From the NCBI GenBank assembly GCA_017511185.1, contig JAFWLF010000085.1, positions 1 through 64,000 of the forward strand: 64,000 nucleotides of DNA, written 5' to 3'. The notes under the pieces were generated by a model. It ran no database searches. It was not told the DNA's origin and saw only the letters and a list, made by a program, of their open reading frames with translations. The stretch comes from RGIG5612 sp017511185. GTDB lineage: Bacteria; Bacillota; Clostridia; Lachnospirales; Lachnospiraceae. Shown here piece by piece: positions 16,794 to 25,289 of the stretch. The position numbers and the translations under genes are program-made. Within the stretch, counting starts at the first letter, position 1, and every line of letters begins with the position of its first letter.

Positions 16794-16874
16794 GTACGGC
16801 AGGTCTCTTTCCCTTGTCACCCGTAAGCTATGGGTGATAAGATACACATAATAAAACATGTGGAGGAAACGGTC

Positions 16875-17651
16875 ATGATCGATAATCGTTTCAACGGAAA
16901 AGAATATACAAAAGAGATCCGCACCCGGAGGTATCTGCCGGATGGCCAGGAACTGGATGCCGAAAAAACGGTGATCATTGAACACCAGATGGACCTCTTT
17001 GTGAATGAGGAACTTGCCGGCAGGCTTGTCTGCGTCCCGGAATATCTTTCCGAGTTTGTTATCGGACGATTGATAACAGAAGGATTCATCACAGATATGG
17101 ACGACGTGAATAAATTGTACATATGTGAGGAAGCAAGCCGTGCGAGAGTCTTTCTGAACAGAGAAATAGAATTGATCGATTCCGACCGCCCGGAACCAAC
17201 CTGCTGCACCGGAAACCGGATCTATTTAAAACCAAGCGTTACCAAAACAGAAAAATTGCCGGCGCATACATGGAATGCAGACGATGTATTTTGCCTTTGT
17301 AAACACTTCGCGCAGGATACAGAGCTTCACAGGAAGACGTCCGGAACGCATTCCTGCTATCTGATGTATAAGGGCGAAATTGTTTTTTCCGCATCGGATA
17401 TCGGGCGTCACAACGCTTTGGATAAAGCAGTGGGCTACGCAGTGATCAATCAGCTGGATCGTAATGAGTGTATGCTCTATACGACTGGAAGAGTACCGAT
17501 CGACATGGTGGAAAAAGCGATCATGGCAAGAATCCCTGTCCTGGTCTCCAAAGCAGTGCCAACAGATAAAGCAATCGACCTGGCAAAAGAGTATGGCATC
17601 ACGCTGATCTTTTCTGCATGGCCGGACAGCTTTGAGATCTGTGCAGAGTAA
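16875..17651 (+). CDS. fdhD: FdhD-like formate dehydrogenase accessory sulfurtransferase
   Basis: A 258-residue FdhD family protein; family members pass sulfur from IscS to the molybdenum cofactor of formate dehydrogenase. Family signatures are VNEELAGRLVCVPEYLSEFVIGRL near the N-terminus and FSASDIGRHNALDKAVGYAV in the C-terminal half, then TTGRVPIDMVEKAIMARIPVLVSKA. The expected CxxC of the active loop is not seen; instead the segment reads PTCCTGNR. The start at 16875 is chosen because TGGAGGAAACGGTC precedes it. No formate dehydrogenase gene is in the window. Confidence 0.88.
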   Translation: MIDNRFNGKEYTKEIRTRRYLPDGQELDAEKTVIIEHQMDLFVNEELAGRLVCVPEYLSEFVIGRLITEGFITDMDDVNKLYICEEASRARVFLNREIELIDSDRPEPTCCTGNRIYLKPSVTKTEKLPAHTWNADDVFCLCKHFAQDTELHRKTSGTHSCYLMYKGEIVFSASDIGRHNALDKAVGYAVINQLDRNECMLYTTGRVPIDMVEKAIMARIPVLVSKAVPTDKAIDLAKEYGITLIFSAWPDSFEICAE

Positions 17652-17697
17652 GAAACTGCAGAATTATATTATTGGGGAGAAGCAGAGGAGTTTTAAG

Positions 17698-18231
17698 ATG
17701 AGTAATTACGAAGAAAAAGAATACAAAGTATTTGAGATGTTCAAGAAACAATGGGGTCTCGTCACAGCCGGAGATAAGGAGCATTTCAATTCCTGCACCA
17801 TCGGCTGGGGAAGCCTGGGCACACTTTGGGCAAAGCAGAACGGTGGATCCGTTGTAACGGTTTTTCTGCATCCTGCCCGCTATACCACAGATGTACTGTT
17901 GGAAAGTGAATATTTCACAGTCAGCTTTTTCCCGCAGGAGTACAGAAAAGCCCTGGGCGTTATGGGAACCATCTCTGGACGGGATCATGATAAGGTCAAA
18001 GAATCAGAACTCACCCCGGTGCAGATAGGGGAAAGCATGACATATGAGGAGGCAGAACTGACTTTCTACTGCCGCAAGATCTATCAGCATAAGATGGCAA
18101 AGGAAGACATCGCCCCGGAGTATCAGGAAATGTATGCGTCCAATCCGAAAGTATATCCGGTAGATGAGAACGGTCAGTGGCAGCCGCACTGGGTCTTTAT
18201 CGGCGAGATCCTGGAGACCCTGGAGAAATAG
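17698..18231 (+). CDS. Flavin reductase family protein (FMN-binding split barrel)
   Basis: The 177-residue protein has the FMN-binding split-barrel fold pattern (FNSCTIGWGSLGTLWAKQNGGSVVTVFLHPARYTTDVLLES followed by FTVSFFPQEYRKAL). Such proteins bind flavin and reduce FMN or related electron carriers. The start at 17698 is supported by AGAGGAG. It lies 46 bp after fdhD in the same direction; they may share a transcript, but substrate and partner are unknown. Confidence 0.85.
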   Translation: MSNYEEKEYKVFEMFKKQWGLVTAGDKEHFNSCTIGWGSLGTLWAKQNGGSVVTVFLHPARYTTDVLLESEYFTVSFFPQEYRKALGVMGTISGRDHDKVKESELTPVQIGESMTYEEAELTFYCRKIYQHKMAKEDIAPEYQEMYASNPKVYPVDENGQWQPHWVFIGEILETLEK

Positions 18232-18257
18232 GCAACAAAAACTGCATCTTCATCGCC

Positions 18258-18286
18258 TTGTAAAAGGCTGGATTATTCGGTATAAT
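18258..18286 (+). promoter_or_regulatory. Candidate sigma-A promoter for the HAD lipoprotein gene
   Basis: TTGTAA (18258-18263), 17 bp, TATAAT (18281-18286), 49 bp before the ATG at 18336. Confidence 0.6.
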
Positions 18287-18335
18287 CATGCGGTTGAAAA
18301 AAAGCAAACAGAGAAAAAACCCGTAAAAAACTGAC

Positions 18336-19457
18336 ATGAAAAAGAAAATCATTTCCCTGATCATTATGGCAGCAGTGATCCTTTCACTGGCCGCCTGCGG
18401 GAAGAAATCAGAGCCGGAACCGGAAACGGCATCCGCCCCGGAGATCATCCCGGCGGTGGAAGAGGAAGTCTTTCCGGATTGGAACCCGGATGCGAAAGCT
18501 TTACAATTTCTGATCGAATACGTAGAGGACGTCACGAACGATTCCTCTGTTAATTATATTCCGGAGGAAGACCGGCTCGCGGTGTTCGATCTGGATGGCA
18601 CACTCTATGCGGAATTGTGCCCAACCTATCTGGAATACTATATGCTTGCGTGGCGGATCTTAAAAGACCCGTCTTATTTCCCGGATGCCCAGCAGCTTGC
18701 GTTCGGGCAGGAACTGAGAGAATCTGTCCTTCGTAATTCCTTCTCAGTTGACTTCCCTTTGAGGCAGGCCTATGCCCAGGCGAAAGCGTATGCGGGTATG
18801 ACGCTGACAGAATTTGCTGACTGGACGAGAGAGATCCTGCTTCGTGATGCGGATGGATTTGTCGGCATGACATATGGGGAGGCCTTTTATCTTCCGATGC
18901 TGGAAGTGATCAAATATCTGCAGGACAATGGTTTTGAGATCTATGTCATCAGCGAGGGCGATCGGTTTATCTGCCGTACGCTGCTGGAAGGATATGTTGA
19001 TATTCCATCTGAAAACATCATCGGCATGGATGTGGCAGTGGAAGCAAGCGGACAGAATGGCGCAGATGGTTTGGATTATGTGTTTCAGGCAGATGATCAG
19101 CTGATCCGCACGGACAGGCTGCTGATCAAAACGATGAAGATGAATAAGGTTGCACAGATCGCCCGCGATATCGGACGCCAGCCGGTGCTTTCTTTTGGCA
19201 ATTCCAGCGGAGATGTCAGTATGCAGATGTACACGATCAGTAATAATCCTTATCGGAGTGCAGCCTTCATGCTGTTAGCGGATGATGAAGAACGCGATTA
19301 CGGCAAAGCCTATCAATCAAATGCTCTCCGCAGAGACTGGGAAGCACGCGATTTCCACGTGATCTCGATGCAGAGAGATTTTAGGACTATTTACGGAGAC
19401 CATGTCAAAAAGACAGGAAGCTTCCGCTGGGAAGAAGAACTGAGAGACGATAGATAA
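18336..19457 (+). CDS. HAD-superfamily phosphatase lipoprotein
   Basis: The 373-residue exported lipoprotein has signal MKKKIISLIIMAAVILSLAAC with lipobox LAAC (Cys21) and an acidic linker. The HAD domain follows with motif I VFDLDGTLYAE (residues about 82-92), helical cap, motif II VISEGD and motif III/IV region LSFGNSSGDVSM. It should dephosphorylate a small phosphate ester outside the membrane; related haloacid-dehalogenase-like acid phosphatases are nonspecific. It is followed after 22 bp by the M3 peptidase gene. Confidence 0.85.
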   Translation: MKKKIISLIIMAAVILSLAACGKKSEPEPETASAPEIIPAVEEEVFPDWNPDAKALQFLIEYVEDVTNDSSVNYIPEEDRLAVFDLDGTLYAELCPTYLEYYMLAWRILKDPSYFPDAQQLAFGQELRESVLRNSFSVDFPLRQAYAQAKAYAGMTLTEFADWTREILLRDADGFVGMTYGEAFYLPMLEVIKYLQDNGFEIYVISEGDRFICRTLLEGYVDIPSENIIGMDVAVEASGQNGADGLDYVFQADDQLIRTDRLLIKTMKMNKVAQIARDIGRQPVLSFGNSSGDVSMQMYTISNNPYRSAAFMLLADDEERDYGKAYQSNALRRDWEARDFHVISMQRDFRTIYGDHVKKTGSFRWEEELRDDR

Positions 19458-19479
19458 ATGAACAATAGGAGACAGAAAA

Positions 19480-21183
19480 ATGAAATTTTCAGAAATGCCA
19501 TATGAACGTCCGGAACTGGACGACATGATCAACAAGGTAAAGGAATTAACGGAAGCTCTGAAGGCAGCCACATCTTATGAGGAGGCCAGAAAAGTCTTCA
19601 TTGAGATGGATCAGGAAGAACGTCACGTGATGACACAGTCGACACTGGCATCCATCCGCCATTCAATCGATACTCGTGTGGAATTCTATAAAGAAGAATA
19701 TAAATACTGGAATCAGGCAGTACCGCAGCTGCAGGAATATGAGCAGCAGTGGATCCTGACTCTGATGCAGAGCCCTTTCCGTAAAGAATTTGAAGAAGAG
19801 TTTGGAACAATCATGTTCACAAATGCAGAGCTGGAGCTGAAATCGTTCTCACCGGAGATCATTCCGGAAATGCAGAAAGAAAACGATCTGGCACAGGAAT
19901 ATGAAAACCTGCTGGCATCTGCACAGATCCCTTTTCAAGGCGGCGTGTATACACTTTCCCAGATGACACCGTTTAAAAACAGTACGGATGATGAAGAACG
20001 TCTGGCTGCATGGAAAGCAGAAGGACAGTGGTACAAAGATCATCAGGAAGATCTGGACAGGCTTTATGATGAGCTGACAAAACTGCGTGATACCATGGGC
20101 AGAAAACTTGGATACGATGGTTATACCCAGCTGGGATATTACCGCATGCAGCGTAACTGCTATACAAAAGAAGATGTCGAGAAATTCCGTCATGCGGTGC
20201 GTGAATATCTGGTGCCGGTTGCAGACCGCATCTACCGCCTGCAGGCAGAACGCCTTGGTAAAGAGTATCCGATGAGTTTTGCTGACAATCAGCTGCAGTT
20301 CCGTTCCGGCAATCCAAAGCCGCAGGGTACAGCGGACGATATTCTGGCAGCAGGAAGAAAATTCTACGATGAGTTATCACCGGAGACCAGCGCATTCTTC
20401 CGCAAGATGCTGGATATGGAAATGCTGGATGTCTTAAGCACGGAAGGCAAAGAAGGCGGCGGATACTGTACGGAACTTCCTGATTATGATATGCCTTTCA
20501 TTTTTGCAAACTTTAACGGTACACAGGGCGATGTGGAAGTGGTCACGCATGAAGCAGGTCATGCCTTTGCTTCCTATATGAACGTCGACCGTATCCCGGT
20601 CTCATTGATGTGGCCATCCCTGGAGGCTTGTGAAGTGCACTCCATGTCTATGGAATTTTTCGCATGGCCGTGGGCAAAAGATTTCTTTGGTGATGATGAA
20701 CAAAAATACTTATACAGCCATCTGGCTTCGGCACTTACCTTTATCCCTTATGGAACCATGGTCGATCATTTCCAGCATATCGTTTTTGAACGTCCGGAGA
20801 TGACACCGAAGGAGCGTCATGGCGTCTGGAAAGAATTGCTGGGAGAGTATATGCCGTGGATGAAGCTGGATGGAGACATTCCGTTCTATAGTGAAGGAGA
20901 AGGATGGCAGAGACAGCATCATATTTACAGCTCACCATTCTATTACATTGATTACTGTCTGGCACAGACGGTATCTCTGGAATTCTGGAGCATGCAGCAG
21001 AAAGACCGCAAGGACGCCTGGGAACATTACATGGCTTATACCAGACAGGGAGGCACAGAGGTATTTACTACACTGCTTGCAAACGCAGGACTGGTCAGTC
21101 CGTTTGATGAAAACTGTCTGAAAGAAGTATGCGAGACAGCAATGAAGTGGCTGGATGCATTTGATATGAGCACGGTGGAGTAA
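19480..21183 (+). CDS. M3 family oligoendopeptidase (PepF-like)
   Basis: The 567-residue zinc metallopeptidase has the catalytic motif HEAGH (H357, E358, H361), with the third ligand in the downstream EACEVHSMSMEFF. M3 enzymes of this kind degrade short peptides in the cytoplasm; no signal peptide is present. The length and the mostly helical N-terminal half fit the family. GGAGACAGAAAA precedes the ATG. Its position shortly before an oligopeptide ABC transporter operon suggests a role in using imported peptides. Confidence 0.93.
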   Translation: MKFSEMPYERPELDDMINKVKELTEALKAATSYEEARKVFIEMDQEERHVMTQSTLASIRHSIDTRVEFYKEEYKYWNQAVPQLQEYEQQWILTLMQSPFRKEFEEEFGTIMFTNAELELKSFSPEIIPEMQKENDLAQEYENLLASAQIPFQGGVYTLSQMTPFKNSTDDEERLAAWKAEGQWYKDHQEDLDRLYDELTKLRDTMGRKLGYDGYTQLGYYRMQRNCYTKEDVEKFRHAVREYLVPVADRIYRLQAERLGKEYPMSFADNQLQFRSGNPKPQGTADDILAAGRKFYDELSPETSAFFRKMLDMEMLDVLSTEGKEGGGYCTELPDYDMPFIFANFNGTQGDVEVVTHEAGHAFASYMNVDRIPVSLMWPSLEACEVHSMSMEFFAWPWAKDFFGDDEQKYLYSHLASALTFIPYGTMVDHFQHIVFERPEMTPKERHGVWKELLGEYMPWMKLDGDIPFYSEGEGWQRQHHIYSSPFYYIDYCLAQTVSLEFWSMQQKDRKDAWEHYMAYTRQGGTEVFTTLLANAGLVSPFDENCLKEVCETAMKWLDAFDMSTVE

Positions 21184-21202
21184 AAACGCTGGCAAATCAA
21201 AA

Positions 21203-21742
21203 ATGGCAGACAAACAGAAGCGGCCGGGCCGCAGAGATTATCTGAATAATTTTAAGATGGATGACTCCGGAAAGTATGCCTATCGTGGTACCTACATGGC
21301 ATACACCAACGGAGAGGAAAGCTGGAAGAAAGATCTGACTCAGATCTGGATTTGCTGCGCCGTTCCGATCGTCCTTCTGGTTATCCTGGGATTCCTGCCT
21401 CACAGCGGACTGGACGGGAACCTGATCGTCCTTCTGCCTTATGGTCTGGGGATCGTTGCATTGTTTGTCCTGGTCTGGAAAGTGGCACGCTTGACACATG
21501 GCGGATTAAGACTCCGGAAATATGTGTACGATGCTACGGTAAAAGTTCTGCCGGGTTATGCAGCGGCTGTCATTATTACAGCAGCATTTGCTTTGGTCGG
21601 GATCATTATCACACTGATCCTCGGGTCTTTCCAAGGCACCATTTTTTCTACTATTTTGTTTATCGCCGGGCAGTTGTGCGCAGGTTTTGGAGGCGTTTTT
21701 GTACAGCGGATCATTCGGCAGATGAACTGGTCAGAGACGTAA
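21203..21742 (+). CDS. Multi-pass membrane protein, unknown function
   Basis: The 179-residue protein has a basic cytoplasmic start (MADKQKRPGRRDYLNNFK) and about four transmembrane helices (IWICCAVPIVLLVILGFL, IVLLPYGLGIVALFVLVW, VIITAAFALVGIIITLIL, ILFIAGQLCAGFGGVFV). It starts 19 bp after the M3 peptidase and is probably cotranscribed. No conserved catalytic motif is visible. Confidence 0.75.
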   Translation: MADKQKRPGRRDYLNNFKMDDSGKYAYRGTYMAYTNGEESWKKDLTQIWICCAVPIVLLVILGFLPHSGLDGNLIVLLPYGLGIVALFVLVWKVARLTHGGLRLRKYVYDATVKVLPGYAAAVIITAAFALVGIIITLILGSFQGTIFSTILFIAGQLCAGFGGVFVQRIIRQMNWSET

Positions 21743-21890
21743 GGAAAAAACGCGCTGATATTGACTTTAAATAGTAGAAATAATAAAATGCACTATGTAT
21801 GCGAAAGGATTTCTGTCGGTTTTTATTGACAGATTTGATGTTTGTTTACACTAGAAACTAGAAACATAAAAACAGGAGGAAAAAAAGAAA

Positions 21891-24170
21891 ATGAAAAAAC
21901 TTAGTAAAGTTCTTGCTCTCCTTCTTGCAGCGCTGATGGTTTTTGCATTGGCAGCATGCGGCAAGGGCAGCGACACACCTTCAGGTTCTGGTTCTGCGAA
22001 CGTTGATGGTGAAACTCCTCTGGTTGTTGGTTATTCTCCATTTAGTGAGAAATTCTCTCCATTCTTTGCAGAGACCGCTTATGACCAGGACGTTTCCAGC
22101 ATGACCCAGATCTCCCTGATCAATCTCGACCGTATGGGACAGGTTATCTATAAGGGAATCGAAGGGGAGACCATTCCTTACAACGGAACAGATTACACCT
22201 ATTATGGTCCTGCTGACATTGAAGTTACGCAGAACCCGGATGGAACTGTGTTCTATGACTTCACACTTAGAGATGATATCAAATTCTCTGACGGCGAGCC
22301 GCTGACCATTGATGATGTTATCTTCTCAATGTACGTAGTATGTGACCCGACTTATGATGGCTCCACTACACTGTTCTCACAGCCGATCGAAGGTATGGCA
22401 CAGTACCGTGCAGGTATCGACCAGAGAATCAACCTGATCGCAAAAGCTGGCAAAGATAACACAGATTTCACCTTCTGGACAGAAGATCAGCAGAAAGCTT
22501 ACTGGGAGGCAGTTGAGACCGCTCCTAAGAAACTGGCTGAGGAAATCGCAAATTACTGCTATGATGCAGGATATGCTCCTAAGGATGATGTATCTGCAGC
22601 AGCAGGCGCATGGGGATTCGCAGTTCCTGAAGGCGGCACATTAGATGACTTCGCAAAAGCTTTAGTTGAGGCATATGGCGATGATATCGTTACCATGATC
22701 GATGTAGAAAATGCTGGAAGCACAGTGGCTGATTTCCTGCCAGACTATGATGCATTTGCAGAGTGGGTTGAGTATGGCGAGTCCGCACCGAGCATTACTG
22801 GTATTCAGAAGACTGGTGACTACTCACTTCGTGTGGTAGCTACTTCCTTCGATGCAACCACAATCTATCAGCTTGGCATTAACATTGCGCCGATGCATTA
22901 TTATGGAAGCAAAGACCTTTACAATTATGACAACAATCAGTTCGGTTTCCCGAAAGGTGATCTGTCAAGCGTCCGCGCAAAGACAACTCAGCCAATGGGT
23001 GCCGGCAAATATAAATTCGTTTCATTCGAAAACGGTGTTGTAAACTTTGAAGCAAATGATACTTACTTCCGGGGCGCACCGAAGACAAAATATCTGCAGT
23101 TCCGTGAAGTACAGGATGTCGATAAACTGAACGGCGTTATTAACGGATCTATCGATGTTACAGATCCTTCCTTCAGTAAAGATACTGCTAACAACATTAT
23201 CGATACAAACGGCAATGGTGATGTTGTAGGTCCTGTTATCACAACAGATACAGTTGATAACCTTGGATATGGATACATCGGTATCAATGCTGTTAACGTA
23301 AGTGTTGGCGGCGATCCGGCTTCCGCTGCATCTAAGAACTTAAGAAAAGCATTTGCAACGATCTTCGCAGTATATCGTGATGTTGCCATCGATTCTTACT
23401 ATGGAGATGCTGCAGATGTCATCAACTATCCAATCTCCAATACTTCCTGGGCAGCACCGCAGCCGACAGATGAAGGCTACTCACTTGCTTTCTCCAAGGA
23501 TGTAAATGGACAGGATATCTATACATCTGACATGAGCACAGATGACAAATATGCAGCTGCTAAGAAGGCTGCTCTTGGCTTCTTCGAGGCTGCTGGCTAC
23601 ACAGTAGCAGACGGAAAAGTTACAGCAGCTCCGAACGGCGCTAAGATGGAATATGAAGTTATGGTTCCTGGCGATGGTACTGGTGACCACCCGGCATTCA
23701 TGATCCTGACACTGGCTTCTGATGCTATGAAAGAACTTGGAATCAACCTGATCGTTAACGACCTTACCAATTCTTCAGATCTTTGGACTGCACTTGAGGC
23801 AGGACAGGGCGAGATGTGGTGTGCAGCTTGGGGTGCAACGGTTGACCCTGATATGTATCAGATCTACTACTCTGACGTAGCTAACGGCGGAGCACAGGCA
23901 GGTGGATCTAACTATATGTACAAGATCGCAGATCCTGACCTTGACCAGATGATCATGGCAGCTCGTCAGTCTGCAGATCAGACATACAGAAAGACTGTCT
24001 ACAAAGCTTGCCTTGATACTATCATTGACTGGGCTGTTGAAATTCCTACCTATCAGAGACAGAACGCTATTATCTTCAGCACTGAGCGTGTAGACATCAG
24101 CACAGTTACACCTGATATCACAACCTTCTATGGCTGGATGAGCGAGATCGAGAATACGGTTCTGAAATAA
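21891..24170 (+). CDS. Oligopeptide-type ABC transporter substrate-binding lipoprotein
   Basis: The 759-residue family 5 solute-binding protein has signal and lipobox (MVFALAACGKG, Cys23). The signature VFYDFTLRDDIKFSDGEPLTIDDVIFSMY begins near residue 119. Compared with OppA/DppA of about 540 residues it is enlarged by roughly 200, mostly between residues about 160 and 300 (an insertion rich in acidic and aromatic residues). The C-terminal domain contains AWGATVDPDMYQIYYSD. An ACAGGAGG site precedes the ATG. It is the first gene of an opp-type operon and is separated from the permease genes by a hairpin that should give it higher expression. Confidence 0.92.
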   Translation: MKKLSKVLALLLAALMVFALAACGKGSDTPSGSGSANVDGETPLVVGYSPFSEKFSPFFAETAYDQDVSSMTQISLINLDRMGQVIYKGIEGETIPYNGTDYTYYGPADIEVTQNPDGTVFYDFTLRDDIKFSDGEPLTIDDVIFSMYVVCDPTYDGSTTLFSQPIEGMAQYRAGIDQRINLIAKAGKDNTDFTFWTEDQQKAYWEAVETAPKKLAEEIANYCYDAGYAPKDDVSAAAGAWGFAVPEGGTLDDFAKALVEAYGDDIVTMIDVENAGSTVADFLPDYDAFAEWVEYGESAPSITGIQKTGDYSLRVVATSFDATTIYQLGINIAPMHYYGSKDLYNYDNNQFGFPKGDLSSVRAKTTQPMGAGKYKFVSFENGVVNFEANDTYFRGAPKTKYLQFREVQDVDKLNGVINGSIDVTDPSFSKDTANNIIDTNGNGDVVGPVITTDTVDNLGYGYIGINAVNVSVGGDPASAASKNLRKAFATIFAVYRDVAIDSYYGDAADVINYPISNTSWAAPQPTDEGYSLAFSKDVNGQDIYTSDMSTDDKYAAAKKAALGFFEAAGYTVADGKVTAAPNGAKMEYEVMVPGDGTGDHPAFMILTLASDAMKELGINLIVNDLTNSSDLWTALEAGQGEMWCAAWGATVDPDMYQIYYSDVANGGAQAGGSNYMYKIADPDLDQMIMAARQSADQTYRKTVYKACLDTIIDWAVEIPTYQRQNAIIFSTERVDISTVTPDITTFYGWMSEIENTVLK

Positions 24171-24218
24171 TTTCGGGAATCGTTGTCTGACTGAATCAGA
24201 CGGTTAGTCGATATTGCG

Positions 24219-24248
24219 GCCGTCCCGGGACGTCGCTCCCGGGACGGC
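24219..24248 (+). terminator. Attenuating hairpin between binding protein and permease genes
   Basis: A 12-bp perfect stem (GCCGTCCCGGGA / TCCCGGGACGGC) with a 6-nt loop and only a weak T tail (TTATT). Placed between substrate-binding protein and permeases, it probably partly terminates or stabilises the upstream mRNA. Confidence 0.7.
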
Positions 24249-24288
24249 TTATTCATACTATATTAGGCAGAAATTGGGTGATTAAAAG

Positions 24289-25275
24289 GTGAGAAATTTT
24301 ATCATTAAACGTATACTGATCTCTATTGTTATTTTGATCTTTGTTGCGTTTATCATATATGTTCTTATGAGATGTCTTCCGACATCTTATCTGGAAGAGG
24401 TTGCAAGGGCAAAATCCATGCAGCCGGGTTCCAAATCGTTTGAAGAATGGATGCAGCAGCTATCCGCAACGTACGGAATGGACAAAGGTATCATTCCGGG
24501 CTTTTTTTCCTGGTGCGGAAGAGCGATTCGCGGACAATTTGGTGACAGCTGGAAATGGACCGTTCCGGTCACTCAGAAATTCCATGATTCCGTATGGCTG
24601 TCCTTTATTATGGGCGGAATCGCCTTTGTTCTTGAGCTTCTGATTGCCATTCCTTTGGGAATTATTTCCGCAGTGAAACAATACAGTAAAACAGACTATA
24701 CGATCACGATCGTGGCATTGACCTGTTTCTCGCTGCCGACGTTCTTCTTTGCGTCGCTCTTAAAACTGGTATTTGCCGTCAAGCTGAAATGGTTTGACCT
24801 GGGCGGTCTGATCGGACGATCGTACCAGCAGCTTTCTCCTGCGGGTCAGTTCTGGGACAAGGCGGCCCATTTAGTCTTACCGATTATAACCCTTGTAGTT
24901 ATTAGTATTGGTTCGCTGATGCGTTATACCCGAACTAATATGCTCGAGGTACTGAATGCGGATTATATCCGAACTGCACGTGCGAAAGGTCTTTCTGAAC
25001 GAAAGGTCATTTATCATCATGCGTTCCGTAATACTTTGATTCCGATCGTAACGATCGTAGGCGGTTCCCTTCCGGGACTGTTCTCCGGAGCGCTGATCAC
25101 AGAGACGCTGTTCTCACTCCCGGGTATCGGTTATGTTTCCTATCAGTCGATGGTATCCGGTGATATTCCGTTTTCGATGTTTTATCTGGTCTTCCTTGCA
25201 ATCTTAACGCTGCTGGGAAACCTGATCTCAGATATATTATACGCGGTCGTTGATCCGCGTGTTCGTATTGCGTAG
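24289..25275 (+). CDS. oppB: ABC transporter permease, OppB/DppB type
   Basis: The 328-residue inner-membrane permease has about six helices. The N-terminal helix IKRILISIVILIFVAFIIYVLM is typical, and the EAA loop is NADYIRTARAKGLSERKVIYHHAFRNTLIP. The start is GTG at 24289 with a poor ribosome binding site; the first residues (MRNFIIKRILI) match the family start. It pairs with the next gene to form the translocation channel. Confidence 0.92.
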   Translation: MRNFIIKRILISIVILIFVAFIIYVLMRCLPTSYLEEVARAKSMQPGSKSFEEWMQQLSATYGMDKGIIPGFFSWCGRAIRGQFGDSWKWTVPVTQKFHDSVWLSFIMGGIAFVLELLIAIPLGIISAVKQYSKTDYTITIVALTCFSLPTFFFASLLKLVFAVKLKWFDLGGLIGRSYQQLSPAGQFWDKAAHLVLPIITLVVISIGSLMRYTRTNMLEVLNADYIRTARAKGLSERKVIYHHAFRNTLIPIVTIVGGSLPGLFSGALITETLFSLPGIGYVSYQSMVSGDIPFSMFYLVFLAILTLLGNLISDILYAVVDPRVRIA

Positions 25276-25289
25276 GGGAGGGGGAAAGT

